DNA from: Pelagibacteraceae bacterium BACL5 MAG-120820-bin39
GTDB lineage: Bacteria > Pseudomonadota > Alphaproteobacteria > Pelagibacterales > Pelagibacteraceae
Assembly (NCBI GenBank): GCA_001438335.1
Contig: LIBV01000001.1
Coordinates: forward strand, 1-39,080
Direction of reading: 5' to 3'
DNA: 39,080 bases
In this document: in pieces, positions 15,898 to 25,080 of the stretch
How positions within the stretch are numbered: position 1 is the first letter of the stretch
Layout: each line of letters starts with the position of its first letter
Notes under the pieces: generated by a model
Seen by the model: only the letters and a program-made list of their open reading frames with translations
The model's database searches: none
Told to the model about the DNA's origin: nothing
Position numbers and translations under genes: made by a program

Positions 15898-17315
15898 TAC
15901 GCAGCTGCATCTTTGGCCATTTTTTCAGCTTTTTCTATAGCTTCCTCAATAGTTCCTACCATATAAAATGCTGCTTCTGGTAAATGATCGTAGTCTCCAT
16001 TACAGATTGCTGCAAAGCCTTTAATTGTTGACTCTAGATCAACTAATTTTCCAGGTGATCCCGTAAATACCTCTGCAACAAAGAATGGTTGAGATAAAAA
16101 TCTTTGAATTTTTCTTGCTCTAGCAACTGTTAACTTGTCTTCTTCAGATAATTCATCCATACCAAGAATTGCAATAATATCTTGTAATGACTTGTAAGTT
16201 TGTAAAACTTTTTGTACTTCTCTAGCCACTCTATAATGTTCATCTCCAACTATTCTTGGATCCAATATTCTAGAGGTTGAGTCTAGTGGATCTACAGCTG
16301 GATAAATTCCAATTTCAGCAATTTGTCTTGATAATACTGTTGTAGCATCTAAGTGAGCAAATGAAGTTGCCGGTGCAGGGTCAGTTAAGTCATCTGCAGG
16401 AACATAAATTGCTTGAACAGATGTGATTGAACCTTTGTTAGTGGTAGTAATTCTTTCTTGAAGATTACCCATATCAGTTGCTAGTGTTGGTTGATAACCA
16501 ACTGCAGATGGAATTCTTCCTAATAAAGCTGAAACTTCAGAACCAGCTTGGGTGAATCTAAAAATATTATCAACGAAGAAAAGTACGTCTTGACCTTCTT
16601 GATCTCTAAAATATTCAGCAATAGTTAAGCCTGTTAAAGCTACTCTAGCTCTTGCTCCAGGAGGTTCATTCATTTGTCCATAAACTAGTGCCGCTTTAGA
16701 TCCTGGTCCTTCTTTTTTAATTACACCAGACTCTATCATTTCATGATAAAGATCGTTTCCTTCTCTAGTTCTTTCACCAACACCCGCAAAAACTGAAAAT
16801 CCACCATGAGCTTTAGCTACGTTGTTGATTAATTCCATAATTAAAACTGTTTTACCCACTCCAGCACCACCAAATAAACCTATTTTACCACCTTTGGCAT
16901 ATGGCGCTAATAAGTCGATAACTTTAATTCCTGTTACTAATATTTCAGTCTCAGTTGACTGCTCGTTAAATTCTGGTGCAGGTCTATGTATTGACCAAGT
17001 TTCTTTAGTTTTAACTTCACCTCTCTCATCAATTGGCTCTCCAATAACATTTATAATTCTTCCTAAAGTTTCTGGTCCAACTGGAACTTGAATAGGAGCA
17101 TTTGTGTTAGTGACTTCATCGCCTCTTTTTAATCCTTCAGTAGCATCCATTGCGATTGTTCTTACTGTTGACTCTCCTAAATGTTGGGCAACCTCTAAAA
17201 CTAGTCTATTACCACCATTTTTACATTCTAATGCTGTAAGAATATTAGGAAGGTCTCCTTCAAACTTAACATCTACTACTGCTCCAATAACTTGTGTAAT
17301 TATTCCTTTGCTCAT
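15897..17315 (-). CDS. atpD: ATP synthase F1 beta subunit
   Basis: The 472-residue catalytic subunit of F1. Walker A GGAGVGKT is at 149-156, the GERTREG segment follows, and the Walker B aspartate lies in DVLFFVDNIFRF. ALLGRIPSAVGYQPTLATD is the catch-loop signature. Length and conservation are typical. There are 2 bp between atpG and atpD. Confidence 0.98.
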   Translation of the reverse strand: MSKGIITQVIGAVVDVKFEGDLPNILTALECKNGGNRLVLEVAQHLGESTVRTIAMDATEGLKRGDEVTNTNAPIQVPVGPETLGRIINVIGEPIDERGEVKTKETWSIHRPAPEFNEQSTETEILVTGIKVIDLLAPYAKGGKIGLFGGAGVGKTVLIMELINNVAKAHGGFSVFAGVGERTREGNDLYHEMIESGVIKKEGPGSKAALVYGQMNEPPGARARVALTGLTIAEYFRDQEGQDVLFFVDNIFRFTQAGSEVSALLGRIPSAVGYQPTLATDMGNLQERITTTNKGSITSVQAIYVPADDLTDPAPATSFAHLDATTVLSRQIAEIGIYPAVDPLDSTSRILDPRIVGDEHYRVAREVQKVLQTYKSLQDIIAILGMDELSEEDKLTVARARKIQRFLSQPFFVAEVFTGSPGKLVDLESTIKGFAAICNGDYDHLPEAAFYMVGTIEEAIEKAEKMAKDAAA

Positions 17316-17317
17316 AA

Positions 17318-18193
17318 TTATAAACTTTCTGCTCCTGATATAATTTCTATTAGTTCTTTAGTAATTGCTGCCTGACGACTTCTATTATACTCAATAGTAA
17401 GTTTGTCAACCATTTCACCTGCGTTTCGGGTTGCATTATCCATTGCGCTCATTCTTGAACCCTGTTCGCTAGCTGAATTCTCTAACATTGCCTTAAATAT
17501 TTGCGTTGAAATATTTTTAGGTAATAAATTGCTTAAAATCTCATCTTCATCTGGCTCGAATTCATAACTATCATCTGATTTAGCCGCTGCTTCATTATCA
17601 GTTTTTAATGGTATGATTTGTTGAGCTTGGGGAATTTGAGTAATCACATTTTTAAATTGATTATAAAAAATTGTACAAATATCAAACTCTTCTTTTTCAA
17701 ATTTATCTATTATTATTTTACTTACTTTTTCAGCATCAACATAATTTACATTTTTTGAATTCTTAAATGATAACTTTTCAATAATTTGTTTACCATAAAT
17801 TCTTTTTAACTGGTCATTTCCTTTTGAGCCTACTGTAATAATTTTTAACTCTTTACCCTCTTTAGCTAATTTACTAAAAAATAATTTAGCTTTTTTAATT
17901 ATGTTTGAATTAAAGCCTCCACATAAACCTCTGTCTGATGTCATTACAACACAAAGATGAACTTTATCTTTTCCTGTACCAGATAATAGCTTTGGAGCAT
18001 TTTCTTTATCAGAAATACCATTTGATAAGTTTAGAATAACATTATTCATTTTTTCAGAATAAGGTCTTCCCCTTTCAGCACTTTCTTGAGCTTTTCTCAA
18101 TTTTGCTGCTGCAACCATTTTCATAGCCTTTGTAATTTTTTGCGTAGATTTAACGCTGGCTATTCTTTTTTTTAGGTCGTCTAAACTTGCCAT
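17318..18193 (-). CDS. atpG: ATP synthase F1 gamma subunit
   Basis: The 291-residue rotor shaft of F1. The N-terminal helix MASLDDLKKRIASVKSTQKI, the TSDRGLCGGFN segment (about 84-94) and the C-terminal RQAAITKELIEIISGA helix are diagnostic. An acidic stretch near residues 203-216 (SDDSYEFEPDEDEI) corresponds to an alphaproteobacterial variable region. It sits between atpA (7-bp gap) and atpD. Confidence 0.97.
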   Translation of the reverse strand: MASLDDLKKRIASVKSTQKITKAMKMVAAAKLRKAQESAERGRPYSEKMNNVILNLSNGISDKENAPKLLSGTGKDKVHLCVVMTSDRGLCGGFNSNIIKKAKLFFSKLAKEGKELKIITVGSKGNDQLKRIYGKQIIEKLSFKNSKNVNYVDAEKVSKIIIDKFEKEEFDICTIFYNQFKNVITQIPQAQQIIPLKTDNEAAAKSDDSYEFEPDEDEILSNLLPKNISTQIFKAMLENSASEQGSRMSAMDNATRNAGEMVDKLTIEYNRSRQAAITKELIEIISGAESL

Positions 18194-18200
18194 ACTTTAT

Positions 18201-19736
18201 TTAAGATTTGAAATTTTGTTTAAGTTGAGTAATTACTTCAATTAACATTTTTTCTGTATCTTCCTCTAATTTTCCAGTACTTAAAATAGAGCTTAAAATT
18301 TCAGGTTTTTCAGATTTACACTTATCTATAATTTTTCTTTCAAACTCTGCAATATCTTTCAGCTCAACATTATCTAGGTAGCCTTTAACCCCACAAAATA
18401 CTGAAATAACTTGTTCAGCTACAGTCAAAGGTGAATATTGTTTTTGTTTTAAAAGCTCAGTTAATTTTGAACCTCTGTTTAATAATTGTTGCGTTGAAGC
18501 ATCTAAATCAGATCCAAACTGTGCAAAAGCAGCCATCTCTCTATATTGGGCTAACTCTAATTTCATAGATCCTGAAACTTTTTTCATCGCTTTTGTTTGA
18601 GCGGCTGATCCAACCCTTGATACTGATAATCCAACGTTAATTGCTGGTCTAATACCTTGGTTAAAAAGTTGTGTTTCTAAAAAAATCTGACCATCTGTAA
18701 TTGAGATTACGTTAGTTGGAATAAATGCCGAAACGTCACCCCCTTGAGTTTCAATAATCGGAAGTGCTGTTAAAGAACCGCCACCATGCTCATCACTCAA
18801 TTTAGCTGCTCTTTCAAGTAATCTGCTATGAAGATAAAATACATCTCCTGGATAGGCTTCTCTTCCTGGAGGTCTTCTTAAAAGTAGCGACATTTGTCTA
18901 TAAGCTACAGCTTGTTTTGACAAATCATCATAAATTATCAGAGCATGCATACCATTATCTCTAAAATATTCTCCCATTGTGCATCCAGTATAAGGAGCTA
19001 AAAATTGCAAAGGAGCTGAGTCAGAAGCTGTTGCAGCTACAATAGTAGTGTATTCCATAGCCCCAGCTTCTTCTAAAGTTTTTTGAATTTGTCTTACTGT
19101 TGATCGTTTTTGTCCAATAGCAACGTAAATACAATAAAGCTTTTGTTTCTCATCACCAGATTCATTTATTTTTTTTTGGTTAATTATTGCATCAATCGCA
19201 ACTGCTGTTTTTCCAGTTTGTCTATCTCCAATAATTAATTCCCTTTGACCTCTTCCAATTGGGACAAGACTGTCAATTGATTTTAATCCTGTTTGCATAG
19301 GTTCGCTAACTGATTGTCTTGGAATAATACCTGGAGCTTTTACCTCTACTCGACTTTTTTTAATACCTTTATCTAATGCTCCTTTACCATCTATTGGATT
19401 TCCTAATCCATCAACCACTCTACCTAATAACTCTTTTCCGACTGGAGTATCAACGATGTTTCCAGTTCTTTTTACAACATCTCCTTCTTTGATATTTCTG
19501 TCATCTCCAAAAATTACAACACCTACATTCTCGCTCTCTAAGTTTAGAGCCATTCCTTTTGATCCGTCTGCAAATTCAACCATTTCTCCAGCCTGAACAT
19601 TATCAAGTCCATAAATCCTTGCGATACCATCTCCAACAGATAAAACTTGTCCTACTTCTGTGACTTCTGCTTTATCACCGAAATTCTTAATTTGCTCTTT
19701 TAATATCTTTGTTACTTCTGAAGGGTTTATTTCCAT
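18201..19736 (-). CDS. atpA: ATP synthase F1 alpha subunit
   Basis: The 511-residue non-catalytic nucleotide-binding subunit. Walker A GDRQTGKT is at 170-177; SVSRVGSAAQTKAMKKV near 370 is the ATP synthase alpha/beta signature region. The N-terminal MEINPSEVTKILKEQI helix contacts the delta subunit. atpH ends immediately before it (no gap), as expected for a coupled operon. Confidence 0.98.
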   Translation of the reverse strand: MEINPSEVTKILKEQIKNFGDKAEVTEVGQVLSVGDGIARIYGLDNVQAGEMVEFADGSKGMALNLESENVGVVIFGDDRNIKEGDVVKRTGNIVDTPVGKELLGRVVDGLGNPIDGKGALDKGIKKSRVEVKAPGIIPRQSVSEPMQTGLKSIDSLVPIGRGQRELIIGDRQTGKTAVAIDAIINQKKINESGDEKQKLYCIYVAIGQKRSTVRQIQKTLEEAGAMEYTTIVAATASDSAPLQFLAPYTGCTMGEYFRDNGMHALIIYDDLSKQAVAYRQMSLLLRRPPGREAYPGDVFYLHSRLLERAAKLSDEHGGGSLTALPIIETQGGDVSAFIPTNVISITDGQIFLETQLFNQGIRPAINVGLSVSRVGSAAQTKAMKKVSGSMKLELAQYREMAAFAQFGSDLDASTQQLLNRGSKLTELLKQKQYSPLTVAEQVISVFCGVKGYLDNVELKDIAEFERKIIDKCKSEKPEILSSILSTGKLEEDTEKMLIEVITQLKQNFKS

Positions 19737-20294
19737 TTATGCCTCTATCATTCTATTTTGGATTTGTTGTAATTTATTTTTAATGGAAGTATCAACCATT
19801 GTACTACCTACTTGTACGATCAAACCTCCAATTAAACTCTTATCATGTTTGTAGTTTAATTTTATTTTAGAACTAAAATTTTGAGTAAGCTCATTTGTAA
19901 TATTTTGAATTTCTTGACTTGAAAGTTCTTTGGCTGACTTTAATTCAGCTTTAAGTTCTCCTCTTTTTTTAGAACAAATTTCTACAAAACTTTTTAATAT
20001 CTGTTCCACGAAAAAAAATCTTCTCTTTGTAATCAAGAAGTTTAAAAAATTCTTAAATAAATTTTCTAATTTATTTTGTTCTGATAATTTTGATATTACC
20101 GTAATTAAATCATTTTTATTTGAGGTTGGATCTTTGATAAAATTTTTAAAATCATTACTTGATTTTATTAGATTTATTATAGCAATTGCCTGATCTTCAA
20201 TTTGACTGATTAAGTTACCTTCAGACGCAAGCTCATAAAGCGCTAAAGAGTATCTATTAGCTGATGTGTTAGAAAATCCTTTATTTTTACTCAA
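19737..20294 (-). CDS. atpH: ATP synthase F1 delta subunit (OSCP)
   Basis: This 185-residue peripheral-stalk protein joins F1 to the Fo b subunits. The N-terminal ANRYSLALYELA and the C-terminal LIGGLIVQVGSTMVDTSIKNKLQQI motifs are diagnostic. It is the first gene of the F1 operon; the Fo genes (a, c, b) are not nearby, the usual split arrangement in alphaproteobacteria. Translation begins at TTG (20294-20292), supported by a good Shine-Dalgarno GAGG 7 nt upstream. Confidence 0.94.
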   Translation of the reverse strand: MSKNKGFSNTSANRYSLALYELASEGNLISQIEDQAIAIINLIKSSNDFKNFIKDPTSNKNDLITVISKLSEQNKLENLFKNFLNFLITKRRFFFVEQILKSFVEICSKKRGELKAELKSAKELSSQEIQNITNELTQNFSSKIKLNYKHDKSLIGGLIVQVGSTMVDTSIKNKLQQIQNRMIEA

Positions 20295-20307
20295 CTTATT
20301 ACCTCTA

Positions 20308-20327
20308 AAATTAATGAAGATTAATTT
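20308..20327 (-). promoter_or_regulatory. Leader hairpin just before the atpH ribosome-binding site
   Basis: AAATTAAT and ATTAATTT are exact 8-bp arms around a 4-nt loop (CUUC in the transcript). The structure lies a few bases upstream of the GAGG ribosome-binding site. It may protect the 5' end of the mRNA or influence initiation at the TTG start. All stem pairs are A-U, so stability is modest. Confidence 0.45.
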
Positions 20328-20355
20328 AAAAACACGGTTTAATTAACATATGACC

Positions 20356-20380
20356 CTAATGTCTTCAAGTAGCACATTAG
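20356..20380. repeat. 7-bp inverted repeat CTAATGT-N11-ACATTAG in the priA-atpH spacer
   Basis: The two arms (20356-20362 and 20374-20380) are perfect reverse complements separated by 11 bp. The centre-to-centre distance is 18 bp, so the symmetry would suit a dimeric regulator on two nearby turns of DNA. I found no convincing -35/-10 pair here; a TTGAAG at 20368-20363 (minus) is the best -35 candidate and lies inside the dyad. It is either an operator or a weak leader stem-loop. Confidence 0.4.
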
Positions 20381-20382
20381 TT

Positions 20383-20406
20383 AAAAAATCCTTTTTTTTA
20401 AGGATT
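20383..20406 (-). terminator. Intrinsic terminator of priA
   Basis: On the minus strand AATCCTT (20406-20400) pairs with AAGGATT (20393-20387) around a 6-nt A-rich loop, followed directly by a run of T residues (20386-20383). It starts within the priA stop codon (20407-20405). It would separate priA transcription from the atp operon downstream. Confidence 0.7.
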
Positions 20407-22360
20407 AATTGAAGTTTATTGGGTCAACATCAACCGACAGTTTTATTCCACTGGGAAATTTATAATTTGGGACAATATTTGCGACTGAGTTCTGCATGTT
20501 CATTGATTTTGGACCCCTTATTAAAAATCGTACCCTATATTTTTTTTTTAATCTAAAAATTGGGGCACTTACAGGTCCCAGAATTTTTCCAATTATTTTT
20601 CCTTGTAAAAAATCTTTAAATTTAAATGCTTCCTTTTCTAATTTATCCTCATTTTCTCCCGTTAAGATTAAAGATATAAATCTTTGAAAAGGTGGAAGTT
20701 TGTTCATCTTTCTCAACTCTAATTCTTTTTCTAAAAAAATTTCAGGATTTTTATTTGTGATATCAAGGATCATTTTAGGGTTGTTGCTATATGTTTGAAA
20801 ATATACTACAGCAGGTTTTCCGGTTCTTCCTGCTCTACCAGATAATTGATGGTAGAGTTGTAGATTTTTTTCTGCACCTCTTAAGTCATGACCCTGTGAA
20901 GTTAAATCAATATCAACAACAACAATGCAGTTAAGATTTGGAAAATGAAAACCTTTTGATATTAATTGGGTTCCAATTAAAATTTGAATTTCATTATTAA
21001 TTATTTTTTCAAGTTTTATAGAAGAGTCTTTTTTATTCATTGTATCACTTGAAAAAATTTCAATTTTTTTATTTGGAAAATTTTTTTTTACTTCCTCTGA
21101 AATTCTTTCTACTCCAGGACCACTAAAGATATTTTCACATTTTCCATCTTTAACACAATCTCTATTTAATGATCCTTTGAAACCACAATAGTGACATAAT
21201 AAATTATTTTTATTTTTATGATAAACTAGATTAATCGAACAATTTGGACACGTATAACTGTTAAAACATTTGTTACACAAAACATGTGGGGAAAACCCTC
21301 TTCGATTTAAAAAAAATAATATTTGATCCTTTCTATTTAAATGAAATTTTACTTTTTCTATTATTTCTTTTGAAAGCCATGATTGTTTATCTAATTTTGT
21401 TTTGTTTAAATTTATTATTTCATACTCAGGTAAAGATGCATTTTTAAATCGCTTTTCAATTTTAGAAGATGAATATTTTCCTTTTTTAATATTTTCAAAA
21501 GTTTCGATTGATGGTACGGCTGTAATTAAATTTATTGGTATATTTTCAAATGATGCTCTTGAAATAGCCATATCTCTTGCATTGTAAGTAACACCCTCAT
21601 CTTGTTTGTAGGATTGATCGTGTTCTTCATCAACAATAATTAATCCTAAATTTTTAAAAGGTAGGAATAAAGATGATCTAGCACCAATAACTACTTTTAT
21701 TTCTCCATTAACAATTCCACTCCAAATAATTTCTTTGTTTTTTTTTGTAATTCCAGAGTGCCAAACTGCTGGTTGAAAACCAAAAAATTCAATGAACTTA
21801 CTTTCAAATTGGCCTGTTAAACCAATTTCCGGTAACAAGATTAATCCTTGAAATCCCTTTATAATTCTATCTTTTAAAGCCTCAAAATATACCATTGTCT
21901 TTCCAGAACCAGTGGTGCCCTGAAGAACGTGAACTCTAAATTTTTCATTAATTTCATTCATTTTTTTTAATGAATTTTTTTGTTCTTCAGAAAGTTCAAA
22001 GGAATTATTTTTTTTTATAAATTCAAATTTTTGAAGATCTGAATTTGAAAGTTTCTCAATAGCATTGCCACTCAACAACATAAGTTTTAAAGCCATACCT
22101 TTAGGAATAATATTATACTCTGAGAACCAGTTTAAAAATTTAATAGTACTTTTTTTTAATCTTGGGACCTCTAATTTTTTAATAATTTTTTTAATTTTAA
22201 AGTTTTTATTATTTTTTTTCTCAAAATCATCCCAAACCACTCCTGTAATTTTAGATTTACCAAAAGGAACTAATACATAGTCTCCAGTCTCTAAAGCTTG
22301 ATCTGACTCATATGTAAAAGGATGATTAAAAATGTTGGGTAAAAGAATCGGAACTTTCAT
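20405..22360 (-). CDS. priA: Primosomal replication restart helicase PriA
   Basis: This 651-residue superfamily 2 DNA helicase reloads the replisome at stalled forks. The N-terminal 3'-DNA-binding domain covers about 1-65 (LPNIFNHPFTYES, GDYVLVPFG). Walker A GTTGSGKT is at 148-155 and DEEH at 244-247. A zinc-binding cysteine cluster (CNKC, CPNC, CHYC, then two more Cys) lies between the helicase lobes, and GTQLISKGFHFPNL and QLSGRAGR are in the second lobe. It is about 80 residues shorter than E. coli PriA; the winged-helix region between the 3' domain and Walker A (about 70-125) looks much reduced. Confidence 0.93.
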   Translation of the reverse strand: MKVPILLPNIFNHPFTYESDQALETGDYVLVPFGKSKITGVVWDDFEKKNNKNFKIKKIIKKLEVPRLKKSTIKFLNWFSEYNIIPKGMALKLMLLSGNAIEKLSNSDLQKFEFIKKNNSFELSEEQKNSLKKMNEINEKFRVHVLQGTTGSGKTMVYFEALKDRIIKGFQGLILLPEIGLTGQFESKFIEFFGFQPAVWHSGITKKNKEIIWSGIVNGEIKVVIGARSSLFLPFKNLGLIIVDEEHDQSYKQDEGVTYNARDMAISRASFENIPINLITAVPSIETFENIKKGKYSSSKIEKRFKNASLPEYEIINLNKTKLDKQSWLSKEIIEKVKFHLNRKDQILFFLNRRGFSPHVLCNKCFNSYTCPNCSINLVYHKNKNNLLCHYCGFKGSLNRDCVKDGKCENIFSGPGVERISEEVKKNFPNKKIEIFSSDTMNKKDSSIKLEKIINNEIQILIGTQLISKGFHFPNLNCIVVVDIDLTSQGHDLRGAEKNLQLYHQLSGRAGRTGKPAVVYFQTYSNNPKMILDITNKNPEIFLEKELELRKMNKLPPFQRFISLILTGENEDKLEKEAFKFKDFLQGKIIGKILGPVSAPIFRLKKKYRVRFLIRGPKSMNMQNSVANIVPNYKFPSGIKLSVDVDPINFN

Positions 22361-22382
22361 CTTTTTATATTAAGAGAAAAAA

Positions 22383-23783
22383 TTAAGAGTGTATTGCTCT
22401 TTTATCAACTGATAATGCTGCCTCTTTAACTGCTTCTGAGAAAGTTGGGTGTGCATGACATGTTCTCGCAATATCTTCTGAACTTGCACCAAATTCCATA
22501 GCAACTCCAATTTCTGCAATTAATTCTCCAGCATGTGGTCCAATAATGTGTGCTCCTAGAACCTTGTCAGTATTTTTGTCTGCTAATATTTTTACAAACC
22601 CTTCTGCATCATCAATTGCTTTCGCCCTTGAATTAGCCATAAATGAAAATTTTCCAATTTTATATTCGATATTTGACTCTTTGAGTTGTTCTTCAGTTTT
22701 GCCAATAGAAGCTACTTCGGGCGTTGTATAAACTACTCCAGGAATAGTATCATAATTTACGTGACCTGATTGACCTGCAATATTTTCTGCAACCGCAATA
22801 CCTTCGTCTTCAGCTTTATGAGCTAACATGGGTCCAGCTATTACATCACCTATAGCATAAATATCTTGCACATTTGTTTTATAGGCATGATCTACTTTAA
22901 CTCTTTTTTTATCATCAAGTTGAACACCAATTGTCTCCAAATTTAAACCTTGTGTATTTGGTTTTCTACCCACTGAAATTAAAACTACATCACAATCAAA
23001 TTCATTTTTGTTTCCATCTTTATCAATAGTAATTACAGTTGCACCTGAATTACTCTTAGCGATAGATTCAACTTTATTCTGCATGTGAAAGTGTATTCCC
23101 TGTTTTTTTAAAATTTTCATAAATTCAATAGATATTTCTTTATCCATGCCAGGGGTAATGTGATCTAAAAATTCAACAACATGTACTTCAGCACCTAACC
23201 TAGACCATACTGATCCCATCTCTAATCCTATATATCCTCCACCAACTACAACCATTTTTGTGGGTACTCTATCTAATTTAAGAGCACCTGTTGAAGATAC
23301 TATTATTTTTTCATCAATTTCAATTCCTGGTAAGGAAACAGAAACTGATCCAGTTGCAATTATTGTTTTTTCTGAGTGAATTAGAGTCTCGGTACCCTTT
23401 TCATCTAAGATTGATATTTCATTATTATTTTTAAAACTTCCAGTACCTTTAAAATATGAAACTTTATTTTTTTTCAAAAGAAATTCTACACCCTTAGTCA
23501 ACACAGTGACTGCTTTATCCTTACTTTTCATCATTTTTTCAAGATTTAGCTTAACTTCTCCAACTTCAATTCCTTTGCTGGATAAATTTTGAACTTTATG
23601 AAATTCTTCTGATAAATTTAATAGACTTTTAGATGGTATACACCCCACATTTAAACAGGTGCCACCCAAAGCACCTCTTGAGTCAACACATGCTGTTTTA
23701 AATCCTAATTGAGCTAATCTAATTGCACAAACATAACCACCAGGTCCACCACCAATTACTACAGCTTGAAATTTTTCTGACAT
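22383..23783 (-). CDS. lpdA: Dihydrolipoyl dehydrogenase (E3)
   Basis: This 466-residue FAD flavoprotein reoxidises dihydrolipoamide in the 2-oxoglutarate dehydrogenase complex. The FAD-binding GGGPGG lies at 11-16, the redox disulfide is Cys43-Cys48 in GGTCLNVGCIPSK, VVGGGYIGLEMG binds NAD, and the catalytic HAHPT is near the C-terminus. It is the last gene of the suc block; its ATG overlaps the sucB stop by 1 bp. It may also serve pyruvate dehydrogenase or glycine cleavage, since complexes can share E3. Confidence 0.96.
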   Translation of the reverse strand: MSEKFQAVVIGGGPGGYVCAIRLAQLGFKTACVDSRGALGGTCLNVGCIPSKSLLNLSEEFHKVQNLSSKGIEVGEVKLNLEKMMKSKDKAVTVLTKGVEFLLKKNKVSYFKGTGSFKNNNEISILDEKGTETLIHSEKTIIATGSVSVSLPGIEIDEKIIVSSTGALKLDRVPTKMVVVGGGYIGLEMGSVWSRLGAEVHVVEFLDHITPGMDKEISIEFMKILKKQGIHFHMQNKVESIAKSNSGATVITIDKDGNKNEFDCDVVLISVGRKPNTQGLNLETIGVQLDDKKRVKVDHAYKTNVQDIYAIGDVIAGPMLAHKAEDEGIAVAENIAGQSGHVNYDTIPGVVYTTPEVASIGKTEEQLKESNIEYKIGKFSFMANSRAKAIDDAEGFVKILADKNTDKVLGAHIIGPHAGELIAEIGVAMEFGASSEDIARTCHAHPTFSEAVKEAALSVDKRAIHS

Positions 23784-25075
23784 TAAATACCTAAAAATAA
23801 CCTTCTAGGGTCTTCTAAATTTTCTTTAATCATTTTTAGAAATGAAACAGACTCTTTTCCATCGATTATTCTGTGATCATATGAAAGTGCTAAATACATT
23901 ATTGGTCTAATTTTTACTTCTCCATCAATTGCAACTGGTCTTTCAACAATATTATGCATTCCCAATACTCCTGATTGTGGAAGATTTAATATTGGTGTTG
24001 AAAGCATTGATCCATAAACACCTCCATTGCTAATGGTGAATGTTCCACCTTGAAGATCCTCAATTGTAAGTTTACCATCTCTTGCTTTTTCTGAAATTTC
24101 TTTGATATTTTTTTCTATATCTGCAAACGATAGTTCATCGGTATTTCTTAATACTGGTACAACCAAACCTTTATCCGTACCAACTGCAAAACTTATATTA
24201 TAATAATTTTTATATATTATTTCGTCACCATCTATTTCAGCATTTACTGCTGGAAAAGCCTTTAAAGCCAATACACAAGCTTTTACAAAAAAAGACATAA
24301 AACCTAATTTGATTCCATATCTGTTTTGAAAATCCTCTTGATTTTCTTTTCTCATTTCCATTATGCTTGACATGTCAACCTCATTAAATGTAGTCAATAA
24401 AGCTGCATTTTCTTGCGCTTGTTTTAATCTTTTTGCAATTGTTTGTCTTAACCTAGTCATTTTTATTCTTTCCTCTTGACCATACTGAACTTTTCTTTCT
24501 GAAGGTTGAGGATTAGCGCCCATTAAGCTGATTAGGTCTCCTTTTAAAATTCTACCATCTTTACCGGTACCCTTAACAGCTTGAACATCAATTTTATTTT
24601 CAACAACTATTTTTCTTACTGCTGGTGATAAAGTTTTATTGCTTATTGTCTCTATCTGTGGTGCCACTTCTTTAATCTCATTTGTAAGAATAAGTGGGGA
24701 CTCTTCTGAATCTTCGTTGTCTTGTTTTTCTTCAAAAACTTTTGGTTGTTTTTTAGAAACTTCTAAGGGAATTACATTATTTTCTTTAGGTTGTGTGCTT
24801 ATTTTTTTAATTTCTTTAATTTTATCTACCGCACTACCTTTTTCACTAACAGAGCCTAGCAGCGCACCAACTTCCACAACAGATCCATCTTTAGAATTAA
24901 TCTCTGTAAGAGTACCTGTTATAGGAGATGGAACCTCTAGATTAACTTTATCTGTTTCTAATTCTACAATTGGCTCATCTGCTTCAACAGAATCACCTTC
25001 TTTTTTAAGCCATTTAGCAACAGTTGCTTCTGATATGCTTTCACCTAAGACTGGAACTACTATTTTTTCACTCAT
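23783..25075 (-). CDS. sucB: 2-oxoglutarate dehydrogenase E2 (dihydrolipoyl succinyltransferase)
   Basis: A 430-residue three-part protein: one lipoyl domain (1-78, lipoylated Lys43 in ELETDKVNLEV), an acidic/Lys-rich linker, a peripheral subunit-binding domain (about 144-182, LSPAVRKIV and GTGKDGRILKGDL) and a catalytic domain ending with the active site SYDHRIIDG. It transfers succinyl groups from E1 to CoA. There are 5 bp between sucA and sucB. Confidence 0.97.
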   Translation of the reverse strand: MSEKIVVPVLGESISEATVAKWLKKEGDSVEADEPIVELETDKVNLEVPSPITGTLTEINSKDGSVVEVGALLGSVSEKGSAVDKIKEIKKISTQPKENNVIPLEVSKKQPKVFEEKQDNEDSEESPLILTNEIKEVAPQIETISNKTLSPAVRKIVVENKIDVQAVKGTGKDGRILKGDLISLMGANPQPSERKVQYGQEERIKMTRLRQTIAKRLKQAQENAALLTTFNEVDMSSIMEMRKENQEDFQNRYGIKLGFMSFFVKACVLALKAFPAVNAEIDGDEIIYKNYYNISFAVGTDKGLVVPVLRNTDELSFADIEKNIKEISEKARDGKLTIEDLQGGTFTISNGGVYGSMLSTPILNLPQSGVLGMHNIVERPVAIDGEVKIRPIMYLALSYDHRIIDGKESVSFLKMIKENLEDPRRLFLGI

Positions 25076-25080
25076 AATAA

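Noticed and set aside
16822..17343. Two open plus-strand frames antisense to atpD
   Set aside because: They are shadows of the strongly conserved atpD coding sequence; their composition mirrors the antisense of common codons and they match no family I know.
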